From positions 16,049,501-16,113,500 of the forward strand of contig NC_090134.1 of NCBI RefSeq assembly GCF_040581485.1: a stretch of DNA of 64,000 bases. The letters run 5' to 3'. The notes under the pieces are model-generated. The model was not told the origin of the DNA and made no database searches. It worked only from the letters and a program-made list of their open reading frames with translations. Below, one piece after another: positions 11,260-26,400 of the stretch. The number at the start of each line of letters is the position of its first letter. The stretch's first letter is position 1. The translations under genes were made by a program, and so were the position numbers. The stretch comes from Linepithema humile. Its lineage: Eukaryota; Arthropoda; Insecta; Hymenoptera; Formicidae.

Positions 11260-13937
11260 GAATATATAATTTAATCTTTAATTATAATAATTTCACGAAT
11301 TATTTACAAATTATTTACGTATTATATGTTCGTACACGACGTGCTGGATGTTTAAAATTGGCAAATGGGCGATCCGAAAGCACGAGAAGAGAAGGTTCAC
11401 GTAATTTCTTAATCAATATGGCCTAAATCATTCTTATGACAGAATAAGGCTCGCGTTCCGAGCTGCGTGTTTTTCAAGACTTGCATGCATTTGCGAACGT
11501 TACGTGATTCGCGGAGGCCACGTAATAAACGGTCTTACATCATTCTAGATTGGATACGGTATGAACCTAAAATTCTGATTTCCAATCCGTGCGAGGATCG
11601 CTCTATTCCTCAATTATTACAAGGATACGTACGACGATACGTAAAAAGAAAAAAAAATTGCACATTACATACATACATATGGCATCAAATTCTTGACAAT
11701 TTTCATTTTACATCGTCAAACACACACGAATAAAGCTGACTCAGCGCTTGCCGATCGTTCTGCAATCTTGTTTTAAGCTATATTATTAATTAAAGGAATT
11801 AACTTTGGTGTAGCGTATATGGAGCTCGTGGAAAGGAAGGTCGAACGCTTATATCATAGTCTAATTTCCAATTAAGGCGTTATTAATACCAGCGCCAGTG
11901 GGCGTTATACCGCTTGGATTATATTACGATTTAGAATCCGCATGTGAAAGGCTAGTTCTCGCGTTTGAGTTTTTGTTTTAGTTGTATTACATTAATTAAT
12001 ATAGACGAAATTTATCAAAAATAATATACGCCCGCAATTACTAAAACTTAATCACAGAAGAATATCATCTGTTTCAATATTGAAAGACTATTTTATAATT
12101 ATATTTTATAATTATAGACAATTTAAATTTTCATAATTTATAAAATATTATAAAAATTATTTTTCGATAACTTAAACAGTAATTTAGAAACGGGTTATAA
12201 AAAAATTAACATTTTAAAAAATCGGAAAAAATGTAATATTTAATCAATTTTTGGCTAAATAAGAAAAAAATATTGACTTCAAATTCAGGAATATTTTACA
12301 ACCACCAGAAAACGTATAATTTTTTTGTATACTCTATATTTAAACTTATTTAATTTTAACCACTTGAAACGTAAAATATGTTACCTATTCAATAGCTATT
12401 GTATCAGTAAAATTTGTATTAAATTTAACATATACCACATGACTTAAATATTCCATTCAGATTTTCCTCTAAATATTATACATCTAGCGTTTGTAATATA
12501 ATTCGCATTTATAATTGTGTGAAAAAAATAATTATGCACATATATACGAGAAAATGAGGCACAATTAAAATTCAACGTACATTTTTTTACGTATAAGCGC
12601 AGCTTGAAGCAAATGAAAACCTTTGGTTGAAATAATGATATATTTTCATTATTTTTAAACACAAAATTAATTACTTTTAAGAACACTAGTTAATATTTCT
12701 AGAAAACCTAATATCCAAAATTAATGTATAAATCTCAGCGACAATCAAATATCGTTTTAAGAAGATCAACGAAAAAATAATCATAAAAATACTAAGTTGT
12801 AGAAAAGTAATTTTGTTTTCGAAACTAGGATTTAAAAAATTAAAAGCTAGGCATTATTATTTCTTATAAATTTATACAATAATGATTTCCAATGTATGAT
12901 TCACTATCTAGAAAACGTATAATAAAATTCAACGCAAATGTAATATTTTAAGAGAGAAAGACGTCTGATAAAATATTTTCAATTGATTATTCTTTACGAG
13001 TGCCACAACTTGTTTGAAAAATATTTGCGATGATATATTTGGAAGTAAAGTGGTAATAAAAAAATGAACATTCTAGCTTCGATTTAAAAAGTTTCATTTT
13101 GGCGTTCTGATTTAATTAATAAACTCTGTTCTGGCAGACCGCCAGTTGTTTTAAAGCAAATAGTGATAGAAAATTCACGACTAATATTCCGAGAAATAAA
13201 AGAAAGAATAAATGTCGATCGTTTAGCAATTTTAAATCATTTACATGAGTTTTTAATCAAAATAACAGAATCGCTCTTTTACCAATCCAGTAAATCGGGA
13301 ATGTATTCTAACCAGAATACATCTCTGTCATTAAAATAAGGATCGCAGATTTCGGGGCACTGCACATTTTCGTATGTTATTTCCGCCGACTTATGCCACG
13401 AGTAAGACACACGGACACGGACATTTCGCGCCGCAACCTTTGGGACGGTTGAAAGGCGCGAGGGATAGAGGTAGGTAGGTGGGTCGTTTCACACAGCAGC
13501 GCCTCGCTTAATTACTAGTTACTAGTAACAGGAGTTAGGAGCGTTTAGCTCACAGTTCACGCTATCCAGCAAAAGCTTATAACGTTACGAACTATTCCCA
13601 TTGCTACCCCAGATTCAACAACGAGGCTTCACCCGGTACCCGGATTCATATTACTTCGGAATCATATCAAATACGGAAATGAGTCCGCGAGTTCGTAGTT
13701 CGCGAACTGCAGTTGGCTCGGTTTACAATATAATTAATCTCGTGACTGGCCGATATGAGTTAGCGAGCTAAATATAATATCGGTGTCTGCAACTCATTAT
13801 CCACGTAAATGGTGAAAAAAATTCTAGCAATTTAATTGTATATTTCACGTGTATAAAAATCGAGACAATGTAAATTCAATTACTGGAGGAAAAAAAAGGT
13901 ATATTTTCAATTGTTTTTTGATTCCTTTAAAACAATA

Positions 13938-13969
13938 CAATTGGTTAATACAATTGGTTAATACAATTT
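13938..13969. repeat. 13-bp tandem repeat
   Basis: CAATTGGTTAATA is repeated twice exactly and then starts a third time. Confidence 0.85.
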
Positions 13970-16850
13970 ATTGCACACCGCTGCAACTTTATTTACTGTG
14001 GTCATTTTCAGTTTGTAACGTGTTTCTGAGCCATAAATCTCATATTTCTTGAATCGCCGACGGAAAATTCATGAACAATAAATTGGAGTTTCGACAACGT
14101 GATTCAACGATACCGAAAACAAACGCCCGCACGCAAATCAAAGTTACGTTTTTAAAAATCCTACATAGTATTCGCGATATCGATTTACCAAACACCGTGG
14201 AACTTTACAGTTTTGACATTTGCACGACGAATGAAACTAATCAAACATTCCATTCGATACAGTGCAATGCAGTCACACTATCCATAACCATTTTGTCCGA
14301 CTTAAACCATCTCGATTAAATATGAGATTGACTGCATACTGTATAAGTCTTCCAAAAAAAGATATATATCTATTCAATTCAAAAATGTTATTATAACAAT
14401 ACATATATTGATAAAAGAACAATATTATTATTCAAAATAATAAATATTATTTTAGTCCACTTAAGTTTATTACCGAATATAATAAAAATTTTAATCTTAT
14501 TCCATTTAAAGTGATTACTTTATATATACAATAAAAGCTAAAAATTTTTAATTATTTTCAGAAGTGCTGCTTAATATTTTTCCATATTTTTAATACTTGG
14601 AAAAATATATGGAGAAAAAGAATATTACAATGTTTTCTCTGCATTTAGAGATAATTTAAAAGCAAAAAGTCAGGAAGAAAGGTCAACTGAGATACGTGAT
14701 ACAAGTATAATAAAGTTATCAAGAAATATCGAATGTATTCTCCGTGTCAGCTTTAGGGTGAAAAAAGCTCGTGTAAGCAAGGGCGGCAATTTGGGCAGCG
14801 GACATCCCTTGTCGCCTTTGGCAAGGCTTCCGGACCCGGCCATCCCGTGCCGCTGAACACAGCGTTCTCGGTCGGCTGTATCCACACGCGTGCTGGTTAC
14901 ATTGGGCTTTGCACTGCCGATGCGTGCATGTAGATCGAAGGGAATGACGATACTACGTACACTAGAGCGGTTAGATCTAGTTGGCATCCGTTAGCCGTAG
15001 CCCATACACACGCAGATTGGATCGGACATTGCACGCCGTCAGCTCAGCTTCTGAACAGGGAAACTGCGTTCGCTGCAGCTATACCTATCCAATAGGATAC
15101 GGACTAACGCGACCGCGCGTACATTTAGGTTATCGAGTTGTAATGTACGATACGAGAAAGGCAATCTGGGCACCGCCGTCCTGACGGGATGGTCGTTGAA
15201 ACTTGTGTTCCATTGTGGTGGCTAATCCAGCGTATACGTGTCGCGTACGCGCGATTTCAAGTTTCGTGGCGCGATAAAAGCAGCAGATATTTAACGCCGG
15301 ATCATCTGTTGACGTTATAGCCGGATAACACGCACGACGGTAACAGCAAAGGGAAACATCGTGCGCCGCTCCCTCGCAAAGCCGCGTCGCGAAACTTTAC
15401 TGCTAGAAACGATCGAACAAACTTGAAGTTTTGATTGCGATCGGCCGACAATTTCAATTCCAATAGGCTGCTCAAATAGGCGGGTCAAAATGAGTTTTAA
15501 GAACGCGTATGCTCCGTCATGAATATCAGCTATTTGCGAAATCGCTTTCTTCGCACTCTCGTCGTAAATCGTTAACGACTCCGCGTAATTTAATTGCAGC
15601 TTGACACGAAAGCAGGGATGAAGTACAAGCCGGATACTAGAAACGGTCCGGCGTTTCGCTCGCTAATCTACTACACGTTGTACGCACGCTTGTGCCATGA
15701 ACGACGAACGAAGGCAGAAGTACTGCTCGGTGCCAAGAAGTGCAGATTTGCTATTTCCGCGAACACTCTTCCGACCCGCAGTGCCGTAACCGACGTACGA
15801 CCCTTTAACGGGTAACAAGACCGCCAACAGCGGCTTCATTTGCATTTATTTCTAGCAGACTTAACGTCGACCGTGATACGAGAGAAACTGGCTGCTCCGC
15901 GTAATTTTCAAGCAGATATACGAATCCTCGCGGATTGCCCGCGGTGAAATCCGATCAAATCATAACGTTGAAAAGCATAAGCCGCTGCGCTCATCTATAC
16001 AGAAATACTTTGGAGAGAGTTGCAAAAGTTAATCTTTCCGCTATATTGGTATCCTATTTTCTATCCGTTTGTTAAGATGATAGAGGTACATTGAAAAGTT
16101 GATCAAAATTTATTTTATATTTTTGCGATAAAATTAAAAAAATCCAGCAACAGCAATGCTGAATAAAGTGCTGTTTTGAGTACAAAACGTATAAAAACAT
16201 ATTGCGCACAAATTGTCTGTCTCGCGACATAGTTTCTATTCATGTGAAACATTTGTGCACGTGCAATTTTGAAAATGTCAGTCTATGATGTAATAGCAAT
16301 CTTCGTTTCAAGTTACAAGTGTGTTTTTTTATTAACTGTGACTACAAGTGCTTTTTTTATTCTAATAGCGTAAAGCTTAATATTACCAGAACACTACAAA
16401 TAATAAAAGAAGCGAGAAAGAGAAAACACAAATAAAAAATAAATCGATAAAAGGACTCGTCAGAAAAGTCACATAGCTACCACTTTCTTTCAACACGCAA
16501 ACTATCAAAATATATGCTCTCCAGAATGACAGCAACTCGTGATATAAAGTAAGCGAGAAAACCGATCATCGCGAAAAAAAAGAAATTCGATTCGACACTA
16601 TATATGTATTTTTTAAGAATGAATAACGCGCAACAACGCAGGATACTGTAAAAAATTGCATGTAAGCTAATAAAACAGAAGAATGTATGAACATTTGCAG
16701 CGAGGAGAGTAATCGTATGTCGATGTAAAAAAATATGGGCAAACTTTCGCGAGCAAAAAGAACATATATATAAACTCTCGCTGTCGGCGGAGAGCTCGAG
16801 ATATACCTCCTTGATACGTTTTATCGCCTCATTCCATTAACGTGAGAAAT

Positions 16851-19379
16851 ATCTCCGTAAGATCCTCGGTAATTGCGCGCAATTCTTTCATTCTGCTGTT
16901 CGGCTTCATCGTACATTCTAATGAAGGCATCAACCTTCGGTGAGAACAAACGATTTCGCATCCTTTTCAAACGGCGGCCTCCCCAACCCACCGCCGTCCG
17001 ACCTGAATTCACGAACGCTCCCCGACCGAGATCGGTTTAAGTGAAAGAAGAAGCGCCGGAATTACGTAGGATAGGATAGGTGCAGTAACGCGGATCGCCG
17101 CCGCCGTCCCGACCACCCCCCCCCCTCCCGCCACCACCCCCCAAGATCGAGCATCGTGGATTTCAATTTCTCACGGAAAGAAGCGTGGAAGCCCCGCCAT
17201 TAAACGGAGGTAGGGAAGCCCGGAGAGAGCGCGGCATCGCTCGAACGGGCGCAATTCGTGGACGACGACTAGTTGCTTCCCTTCCATTATCCTTCACCTT
17301 CGATTTCCGTTAAACTACCGAAAGTGCGCGCGCCATTGGTCGTTGTCGCTTAGCGCGCCGGAAAAATCGATAGTTTAATGCGACTTTATCGTCACCGGGG
17401 CAGGCGTTATGGCGCTCGCCGGTCGCCGTTGTAAATTTTGCGAAATGGTGCTGAATGGAGGGTTACGGGGCGCGCTCGCGCTTGTTAAGACGCTCGAAAA
17501 TTACAAAGGCCACGATTCGAGCAAAACCCTCGCACGATTGCCCCTCATCAGCGTCTTCGCGAATTTGGTCGGCAACATTGCTCGCTCTAGCGAAACACTC
17601 GTGTGCTCGTGAAATTTTCGCGATGGGGAAGCAAACGCTGGGAATATACAACCTTCGCTGTCAGATGCGTTTACACTTGCACTTCTATTGCCGCGAGTAC
17701 GATTGCGAATAAAATTCACGTTAAACGCTGTAAGAAATATCCCCGCGGATTCTCGCAATTATAAATGAAAATTCATCGACGATTGAATCATCGGCGACGA
17801 GGGCAGGCTAATTCGAGGATCGAATTCAAAATTAGCCAGCCAGCGAGCGCGTTGCGTGTGACGGATAACGCCATAAATTTCGTCACGCGGATCACGCTTT
17901 TGGGATGTTGGATATGTCGGGATACTGCGCGACGGCACGCGGGCTCTCTCTCGTCGACGATAGAACCGCGCGATGACCGGTTGTCACCTGCCGCTACGGC
18001 AATTGTCAGCTTATGTGGGACGAGTAGGTATTGCAGTTGCGCGTGAACTGCGCTCCACAAGCCACTCTAATAAACACGTCGTAAACCGGCGCATTATACG
18101 CGTATGCCGAGACACCAACGACACGGTGGAACATGGCGCATTAACAAATGCGATAATTCCACACCCGAGCTCTGCAATCGACTACAAGGTCGCACGATAT
18201 TCTGAGATCCGACGTTACATTTGTGTTGCAAATTGTCTCATTATTATCTGTGTATAATTTATCACCTCCAAGTATATACATATAAATGATGACTGTTTTT
18301 GCGATCGGAATTATTTCAAAATACAGATAGCGTTTTGATAAGCCATATGCTGTATGAATATTAATATTCGATTAACGAAATTTCAATGAAATATCTAGAA
18401 ATTAATGGATATATTTTATAAATGTTTTTGACAACATATTGTTATAATATATGCAATTAACGAGACCGCGCCGTGAAATATGGAACGGCACCGACCACCG
18501 GAAGTTTAACGAGACGCGTAGCGACCGGACAAAATTCCGCGTTCATTACAAAGATTTATGAGCAACAAACAAGAGACGAACAGGTAAGAAACAAAATTAA
18601 CGCACCGTGGAGTCCTAGAAACCCGCGAGACTTCCACGACGGATCGTAAAAAAGTAATAAAAGTTGAAGCCGTGCTTTCTTATCTTCCGGTACAACCGTG
18701 GCTTAAAATTTTTCTCGTGGCTCTCTTTCGCCGAGATGACGTGGTCGCTGCTGAACTAAATTTCGACTTTTTTCTCTCTTTTAAAGCCACGCCTCTCTTC
18801 CGCGGCGGTGATACAGATAGTCGCAGCTTAGCGCGGCTAACCATAATCATTAACCATCGCCGAGACGAGGGGATCGGAAGCCGCCGTTCGCGACTAACGA
18901 GTGTCGTGCTCTAACCGCGCTCGCTTCGTTCACGGGAACACCGAGAGGGCGGAAGAAGGAAGGGCGAAATTGCGAGGGGGTGGACTGGCACAGAGATACG
19001 AGAGTTTAAATAACTCCGGTACCGGGGTAGAGATAAGGAAGCCGAGCCATGGTGCGCCCCCGAGCGCACGGAGCGAGGGAGGAAGGGCGCGCGCGAAGTT
19101 GGCGTGTTCGTAAGCACTATTGTTTCGCTTATTGCACCGATCGCTTTGGATTTCGGCATAAGCCCTGTCTGCTTTTCTCTCCCCGTACTATCTCCCGCTC
19201 TCTTTCTCTCCGTCTTCGTCTTTCCCCAACACCTTGCGCTACACGACCGTTTTCTTAACCCTTCGCTATGTACGAGGCGGTGTATCGAGGATCGAAACGG
19301 AAACTGCATTTAACTCGGCCGTCCGCCGAGCTAGTGTTCCGCTCTTTGATTTAGGGGAGAAGTCGCTGTGTTGCCTCCC

Positions 19380-19434
<55 letters not shown>

Positions 19435-20400
19435 GTTTTCCTCTCTTGGTTGCCACGAGGGAGCGCTTAAAGGAGCGGGGAAGCGATTGAACTGAGCGCG
19501 TGTTATGAAAGCATGATATCAGCGGATGAAATCACAAGCTGATTGCAGTTAATGTTGAAACAATTAGAAATAACGAATTAAAATACGCAAAAAACTTGCT
19601 CCAAAGAAATAGCAATGTAAGCGTTCGCTAATTCTAGTAATATCAATGCTTTTTGCACAATATTGCAGTTTGCAAAACGGAAAGCAAATACATTCATTCC
19701 TTTCAATGAAAGCGATTTATTCGCGCAAATTCAACGCGCGGGCGATAAATAAGCTTACACATGGCGATCATTCGCGCTCTCATTATCGTACAATCGAAAA
19801 CAACGCGAATGAATAGCAGCATCTGGCTGCCGTTGGAAAAACGTATCGCCGCACGACGCATCGGCAAATATGTATGCATCAGCAGGAGCGCGCAGCGTGG
19901 CGACGTTTAATTAGCGGCAGACACTTTACAGCGCCACAGCGCCTGCAAATCTATCGAACGTTAGCGGCCGGATATCCGATATATCGCGGCGAGCGCACCG
20001 CAACGCGGCACCGCCGCGCGTGCGAGACCGCAGTAGCGTTGCATCGACCGTTACGTCATACGTATGTATTGCCCGAAACGCAAATCCCCGTTTTCTCTGC
20101 CGGGCGAGAATCCGCCGGCGCGTGTTACGCGTTTCAATATCCGCCGATCGGTCGGCACGCTCGTTGAACGGCCCAGCACTTAGGGCTCCGCCAAATTTGA
20201 TTCGGACAGCATTATCACTCGGCATGATGCGAATGCGTTTCCCAGTTGCCGTACACGGAGAGATGAAATGATTAATGGAAGATAAAGCTCGGAAACCCGC
20301 TCGATGCACTGAGAGCAGCTTCTCGCTAGTATAATCGGACCTACATGGAGATACGATCACACGTAAATGCGCGTGATGGATGTGATAGGAGAGAGGAGTC
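16851..20400. other. CpG-rich patchwork, no supported gene
   Basis: Alternating GC-rich and AT-rich stretches with a C run (17116-17125) and a long TC microsatellite (19383-19433). Overlapping frames occur on both strands with no recognisable domain. Two good plus-strand donors stand out: CGAACAG|GTAAGA (exon edge 18583) and GTCCG|GTAAGC (about 20402). They may mark leader exons of a plus-strand transcript; no partner acceptors are assigned. Confidence 0.35.
19383..19433. repeat. TC dinucleotide microsatellite, about 51 bp
   Basis: An uninterrupted TC run. Confidence 0.95.
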
Positions 20401-23400
20401 CGGTAAGCTCAAAATCTCTAAGATTCTTGCAATGATGTATAATCCACATATGTATTAGGCTACACAAATGTATTTTGCTTGCTCGAAAGAATAATATTCA
20501 ATACGAAATCTTCTCGATCCACATTCAATTATGAATCAATCAAAATTAATATTTTTTATACATTTAATTAAATTAATAGAAAATAAATAATTTGAAATAC
20601 GTCAATCTTTCTCCAAAAAGGCGACTTTTTCTAATTAAGACATTGTTTGAATTTTGTTAAAAAGAATTTGCCAAAGTTGAGAAAAACTTGTTTAAAAGCT
20701 TGTTGAGATGCAAATGATAATTACGTTTCTCTTATTTCCTACTTTCTATAAAGAATTTCTTTGAAGTATCATTAATGTTATCGTGTAATCGCAAACACAA
20801 TAATAAATTACATAAATAAAAATAAGGCAAATGTTCTTAACCAAAGATTGAAGCAGACAACTTTTTTATAAATTAAAATAAAAGCATAAATAAACTTATA
20901 GCGCAAGTCTATTCTGAATAAAAATGGATTTTAATTATTATAATATTTAATATTGAAAATTAAAAACTTGCAACAAATTAATTCCCACAAAGTTTCTCCG
21001 GAGCAGAAAAAATGTTTCATAAAAACTAGCGAGAGAAGCACGTAACGGTCGTGCGATCCTTTATGTGCCAATATTTGTTTCTATTCACACATCACATGCG
21101 CCATGTGTGTACGTAAATCATCAAGGAGAAAGCATTCCGCTCGGCTGTCGACGGAAGAGTAAAGAGTGCTCTGCGACGGACAGCCAAAAATGATGCCGAA
21201 AGTTTAAGTCAAAAAACAGTCGTTAAAACCAAAGATAAACTGGTTTCTTATATCAGACGGTCGAAGGACGACGGAGGCAAGAACGAGGAGGACGACGAAG
21301 GTCGAGAGAAAGGAGTTATCAACTTCAACCTCTCGTTTCTTTGCAGGTCGCTTTCCGCTTCGCGGCGACCGGACTGATATGACAGATCGCCGCTACACCG
21401 TGAAGTAGAAATTTTCATCGGACTCGAGCACAAGCCGGGACCGTTGCGTTATTTACAGCGGACTCTACGGGCGCAACTATAAAAAAAGAAAAGAGGAAGA
21501 AAACAGCGGCCCTCGATGTGATCGCGGACAAAATTTACGAAAGATCAGCGATTGCTGATATACATCTACGAGTATTAGCACTTGGAGGGGAGATACAGTA
21601 CCCTACATTATGGCGAGACCTTTTGAAGTTCGCCTTTCGTGTCTAATACAATGGCAATATATTATCGCGCTGAGTGAGTCATACATTTTCCACGGCAATG
21701 ATTCATAACGGTGTAAATTTCAATTTTCGACCCCGCGACAAAGACTTCTCTCCCCGCGAGACGTCGGGAGTTATGCGGTGATCTCGCGAAATTAAAATGA
21801 TTCTTCAAAGAAACCTGACTCTCTCTGTCGCGGGATTGCAGTCTCGCGAATAACTCGAAATAAGATCAAAATAAATGTATTATTGCATAGCTCCAGCAAT
21901 ATTTTAAATAGCTCGAATCGTTCACGAACAAAATTGAAAATAACATTTTTTTCTATCTCATGGAAATCCGTTGCGTAATTTGGCTGAGGTTGTAACTGCC
22001 ATGTGTAACGCGCAACGCGATTAACATACGTACGCGAGTGTCACGTAACTATTGTAATTTTACGGCAAAAAGATCGCAGCCGACACGGTGCGGCACTAAA
22101 GCAGCAGCGGCTACCGCCACGCAGTATGCATGAAGTTTCCAGCACAACCTTCTCGTCGAGACCAGCGAAACGGCAATATGACTTCAGAGCAAGTGAGGGG
22201 AAAAAAACCAACGCGACGCTCGTGAGACCGTCGGTGGTTCAGTAGTTACGCTCGCATAATGACGTTTAATTAAGATAAAAGCAGAGCTTTGAAGGAAAAA
22301 TTACCTAATTTCCATCCGGGTAAACGAAAACGTGTACGTGATCCTTTCAAAGCCGGAAACGGCAGTGATATCGTATCGATCTCTCTGCGAAGTCTTCTGG
22401 TTAAGAGATATAAGACGATTCTTTGCAGAGCGAAATGGAAGATATATTTTAAAAGAAAATGTTTTAATAAATATTTAACTGCTATTTTAAAACGTATATA
22501 AAATTGAGTTCAGCATTAAAATGTAAAAATTATTTACGAATAAAAAAACTGTAATATTTTATTTACCGTGAATATTGATGTATCCCTCCATGAAAAAAAC
22601 ACTTAGAATTCTTCAAAAATAGCAATCTATAAAATTCTGACCTTTCGTACTCAATTTTTCGATTAAATGAAGTCGAACTAAATTTTACTATGCGGGAAAG
22701 CTTTCAGTGACAAAGCTGTCACATCAACCGTATCTTCATCAAGATTATTTATGGTCATTGAAAGCTAAAACGTCACCGATATAATGTACAAACAAAAGCA
22801 CGGAAAATTAAAGTTCATTATTCATCGTCATACAGCTAATGATAGCATATATTATCATTATCGCGGCTGAATATCAACGGAATTTTTTACTGATAATCAC
22901 ATTTGACGAACAAGCGCAAACAAAATGTAAATACATGCGTAAGAAAAATGCTTCTACTTCAGTTTTTGTTGTTACAAACACGCTTTTTCACGGATGAAAA
23001 TGATGTTGTTAATTTTCGGCTGCATTACGATCGGAGTAGATCTATGTAATCGCGATTAGAAGCTTATCAAGCTATCTACTCGTAGCATCCTCTGTCCTCT
23101 TCCTCTCTCTCTCTCTCTCCTTCTCTGTTTCTCCCTCTTCTCTAACCGATGCCCATCCTCAACCCCTAGTACAATTCTGTTGGCAGCGCTTTTGTGTTTC
23201 GACGAGGTAGTCGCATCCGGAATTTCGCGTGTAAACGCGACTAACACGCAGAGTTCCAATCGTCGCGCACCGCAGAACGATACAATGGACAATTTGTCAA
23301 CGAACCTAACCGATGCCAGAATCTGCTCAGCGGTCTTTGCGAGCTCCGCCATACTGATGTCGCCGCCGCAGCGCGAGAATTAATTTCACACTTGAAAGCA

Positions 23401-26400
23401 AATCGACCGGCTTTACTGATCCAATAGCCTCGCGCGCGGATGCGTTCATCCCTTTATCAATCCAATAATCTCGCATTAACAGCAGCGCGAAGAATTTTCG
23501 TTCCATTGTGCCACGAAGTTGAGAGAACGTTAAATATTCTTTTCCATCTATTATTACAGACGCTGTTAAGCAAAATTGTTATAACAAACAGAATTACTTT
23601 TATTTCTCTTCATTCGCAATAAAAAATAACGCGCAAGAGTCTGGCGTCGCGCCCACTAAAAATCATCGGAGCGAAAAATTAATGATAATTTTTTATTTCG
23701 TATGTTATAAATCTTGCTACGCGCGCGCACGCGATACAAAGCTGGGACTAGTGACCGAGTTTGAGGATCGCCGAGCGCGTTACAACATTGATACACGGAA
23801 TGCATGTCGGTAAAGCACGTCCGAAAGATAGATTCGAGCGATTTCATTTTCATGATTTATGAACGAAAATGCGCATCGGTATCATAAATCTAAACATCCA
23901 TCGAACGAACGGGTGTTAACGAACCGCTGTCCGGCACGGTTAAAATATCGCGCGGTTGCAACCTCGATGATGCCTTACTTTTCGTTCACCGTCGCGGATT
24001 CATTTAATCGGGAGAGCCGACGGGAACGTCAGGACGGCGGTATCGGCGAACAATATCTAAATAGCTTAATCGACAGACGTGAAAACTATTTCGCGACCGC
24101 GCGCGACGATCCAGATATCTGTGACCATAACGGCGATTCATGATGCATTCGGCCGGCTCCTACCCCGCCACGCGAGTGAGCGCAGTTACCCAAAATGCCT
24201 GTACGCAATCGAAACAATGGCCCAATCGCGATTGCTAGCTTCGGTACCCTGCAATTTCCATTTAACGCAGTTGTCTGTAAGCCGAATGTAATTCCGCGAA
24301 CGTGCGTGATTAGGTTTTGGTCCTGTAGCGACGCGTCGGCACGGCATTGACCGCTGCCAATCGCATTCATTAACACCTGTGCCAGCGCGTAATTGTATCC
24401 ATAATAGTACTTTCGTGGATTATACACAGTAGCGTGATAAACAATGAGACACATTATTAAAAAAAAATGTCCCGTAACAAGCGAAACCTAGATTAAGACA
24501 TCGTATGAATTATGAAAGTTATACAACAAGTACTAAGCAATCGGTAAAACACTGATCGAAAAATCTGGGACATCCTGTATAAATTATTTATTTTCTTCCT
24601 TTAAAGTTAATTTATTCCTTTAAAGTTAAAATTATAAAATATGAATTTAATGTTCAATTGTGCGCTTTGCATTTTTGTCGAATAATTATTTCGCTCAATT
24701 AAGCTACTTTAAACTTGCGAACGCTGTTAACAACCGTTCAATGAAGTTTTAAAGTTAAATATTTTCATAATTACACACGTGCTTCGAAATTTCGTTAACA
24801 CAATTCCACTGTAAGCTTTTGTCAAAGAGTCTGTCATCTAAATTTGATATAGTGAAGATGGGATATGCCATGTATTCCATTTAATCCGTTAAAAGCAACA
24901 GGGTGCGATCGGCTCCACGCGCATTTCACGGTAGAAAGTCCGATTATTGGAAGGTATAGCATCGAGTCGAGTTTTACACATTTATGTGTCGGCCATACGA
25001 TATATCACGGGCATGACGCACGGGAACATGTTTTAAAGTCCTGCGCGCGTTAGCACGGCGTATATAGGCAAACGCGCGGTTCGATTCCGGCTGTCGAGTT
25101 GCATGAATTAAGAATCAACATTAAATATTTCCCGACGTATTACGCGCGCGAAACTTCGTGTAAAACTGGGAAGGTTACTCTCTTCACGCTCCCCTGTTAT
25201 TTCGCGGAAGGCCCATAATCCACAGCTCTCCCGAATGCCTAATCCCGGGTTTTACTTCGCGAGTTTCGCTCACATCAACTTTCCTCAAAATTCGGCAACG
25301 CCAAATAAACTCCCCTCGGCTTCGGAACCATTCATCGACTTCGGACGCTGTTTGTTTAAATCACAAAACAATCGCGCGCGATTTGGACGCAATAAACCAC
25401 GCTCCCATGGGAACCCATTCGTTTGAGCACGTCGCGTGCTTCAGGCTTTTCCAGCAAGAGAACTCGCGGGGGGAGTCAAAAAGAGTTTGAAATAGAGCGA
25501 GCCGTGACCGAGGCAGAGCTCAGCTGTCGCGCGCAGGCAGTCCGTGGAGAATCCTACATCGTACAGTCCTCGATGGAAGTTTCACGGTACAAATTACCCG
25601 AGCGATAAGTGGGATTACGTGTTTAATCGCCTTAAAACACAATTTCCAAGTCATTCAACGAGAACGCAAAATTTACACACTTTAAACAGGTAAGCGCATG
25701 CCATATTTCATCTAATTAATAAAATATACCCATTAAAAATTAAACTTGTGCAACAATATTTTAAGATGCTAGCTTAAGAAGTAATAAATTTAATATTACT
25801 AAAGTTTGCAGGATTAACTTCAGCAATCTGATCGAGAATTCAGCATATATAACGAATTCAGCACGTTTATAAAATTTAATTGCACGTCTAATTAATCTCG
25901 TCTCATTTATTTTGCTTAACCGACTTTTCAATTTATAAATAGCCGACATATCATTTTAGTTGACACTGCCGATTTAGTTGAGATTTGCATATCGCGGATA
26001 AATTCTTTCGCACTATTAGTTACGACTGTACTATTCTTGATTTCGCTCTTGCAGAACGTACCGAAGAACCCCTTTTCACGCATATATGATTACGGGTGCG
26101 TGTCACTGGCATCTATGATCCTTTTACTAGGGTGCATTAACATCCTTTAGTGTTTCGCATAATGTTGCCTTAACGATACATTGCTTATGCGCGAATGTAA
26201 CATCAAGCAAGCTCATTACACACGAATCGTTTCGTTACGCATTTTTTTTCTAACGAACGACGCGAATTTATTTTATTAGAATATCAAAACGAGTCACTCT
26301 CACATTTACATCACAAGGCAGACATCAATATCTTTCGTTAACTGATAATTAATATCTTTCGTTGACTTTTCAATTATTATTAAAGGCTATATGAAATCTG

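Larger units (their letters stand above)
10651..16850. other. No gene seen; AT-rich with two CpG-rich patches
   Basis: Mostly AT-rich sequence without credible coding frames. It holds a hairpin at 11222-11259 and a 13-bp tandem repeat at 13938-13969, with CpG-richer patches at about 13380-13760 and 14780-15960. Confidence 0.4.

Noticed and set aside
17409..17612. 67-residue frame with ATG in fair context
   Set aside because: Lies in a CpG-rich patch where several frames are open at once; no domain.
24560..24590. GGGACATCCTGTATAA string, and a similar CACCCTGTACGG near 4588
   Set aside because: Resembles ends of some insect transposon families, but no inverted partner or element boundaries are visible.
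25078..25090. tRNA-like B box GGTTCGATTCC
   Set aside because: No matching A box, acceptor stem or cloverleaf could be built around it.
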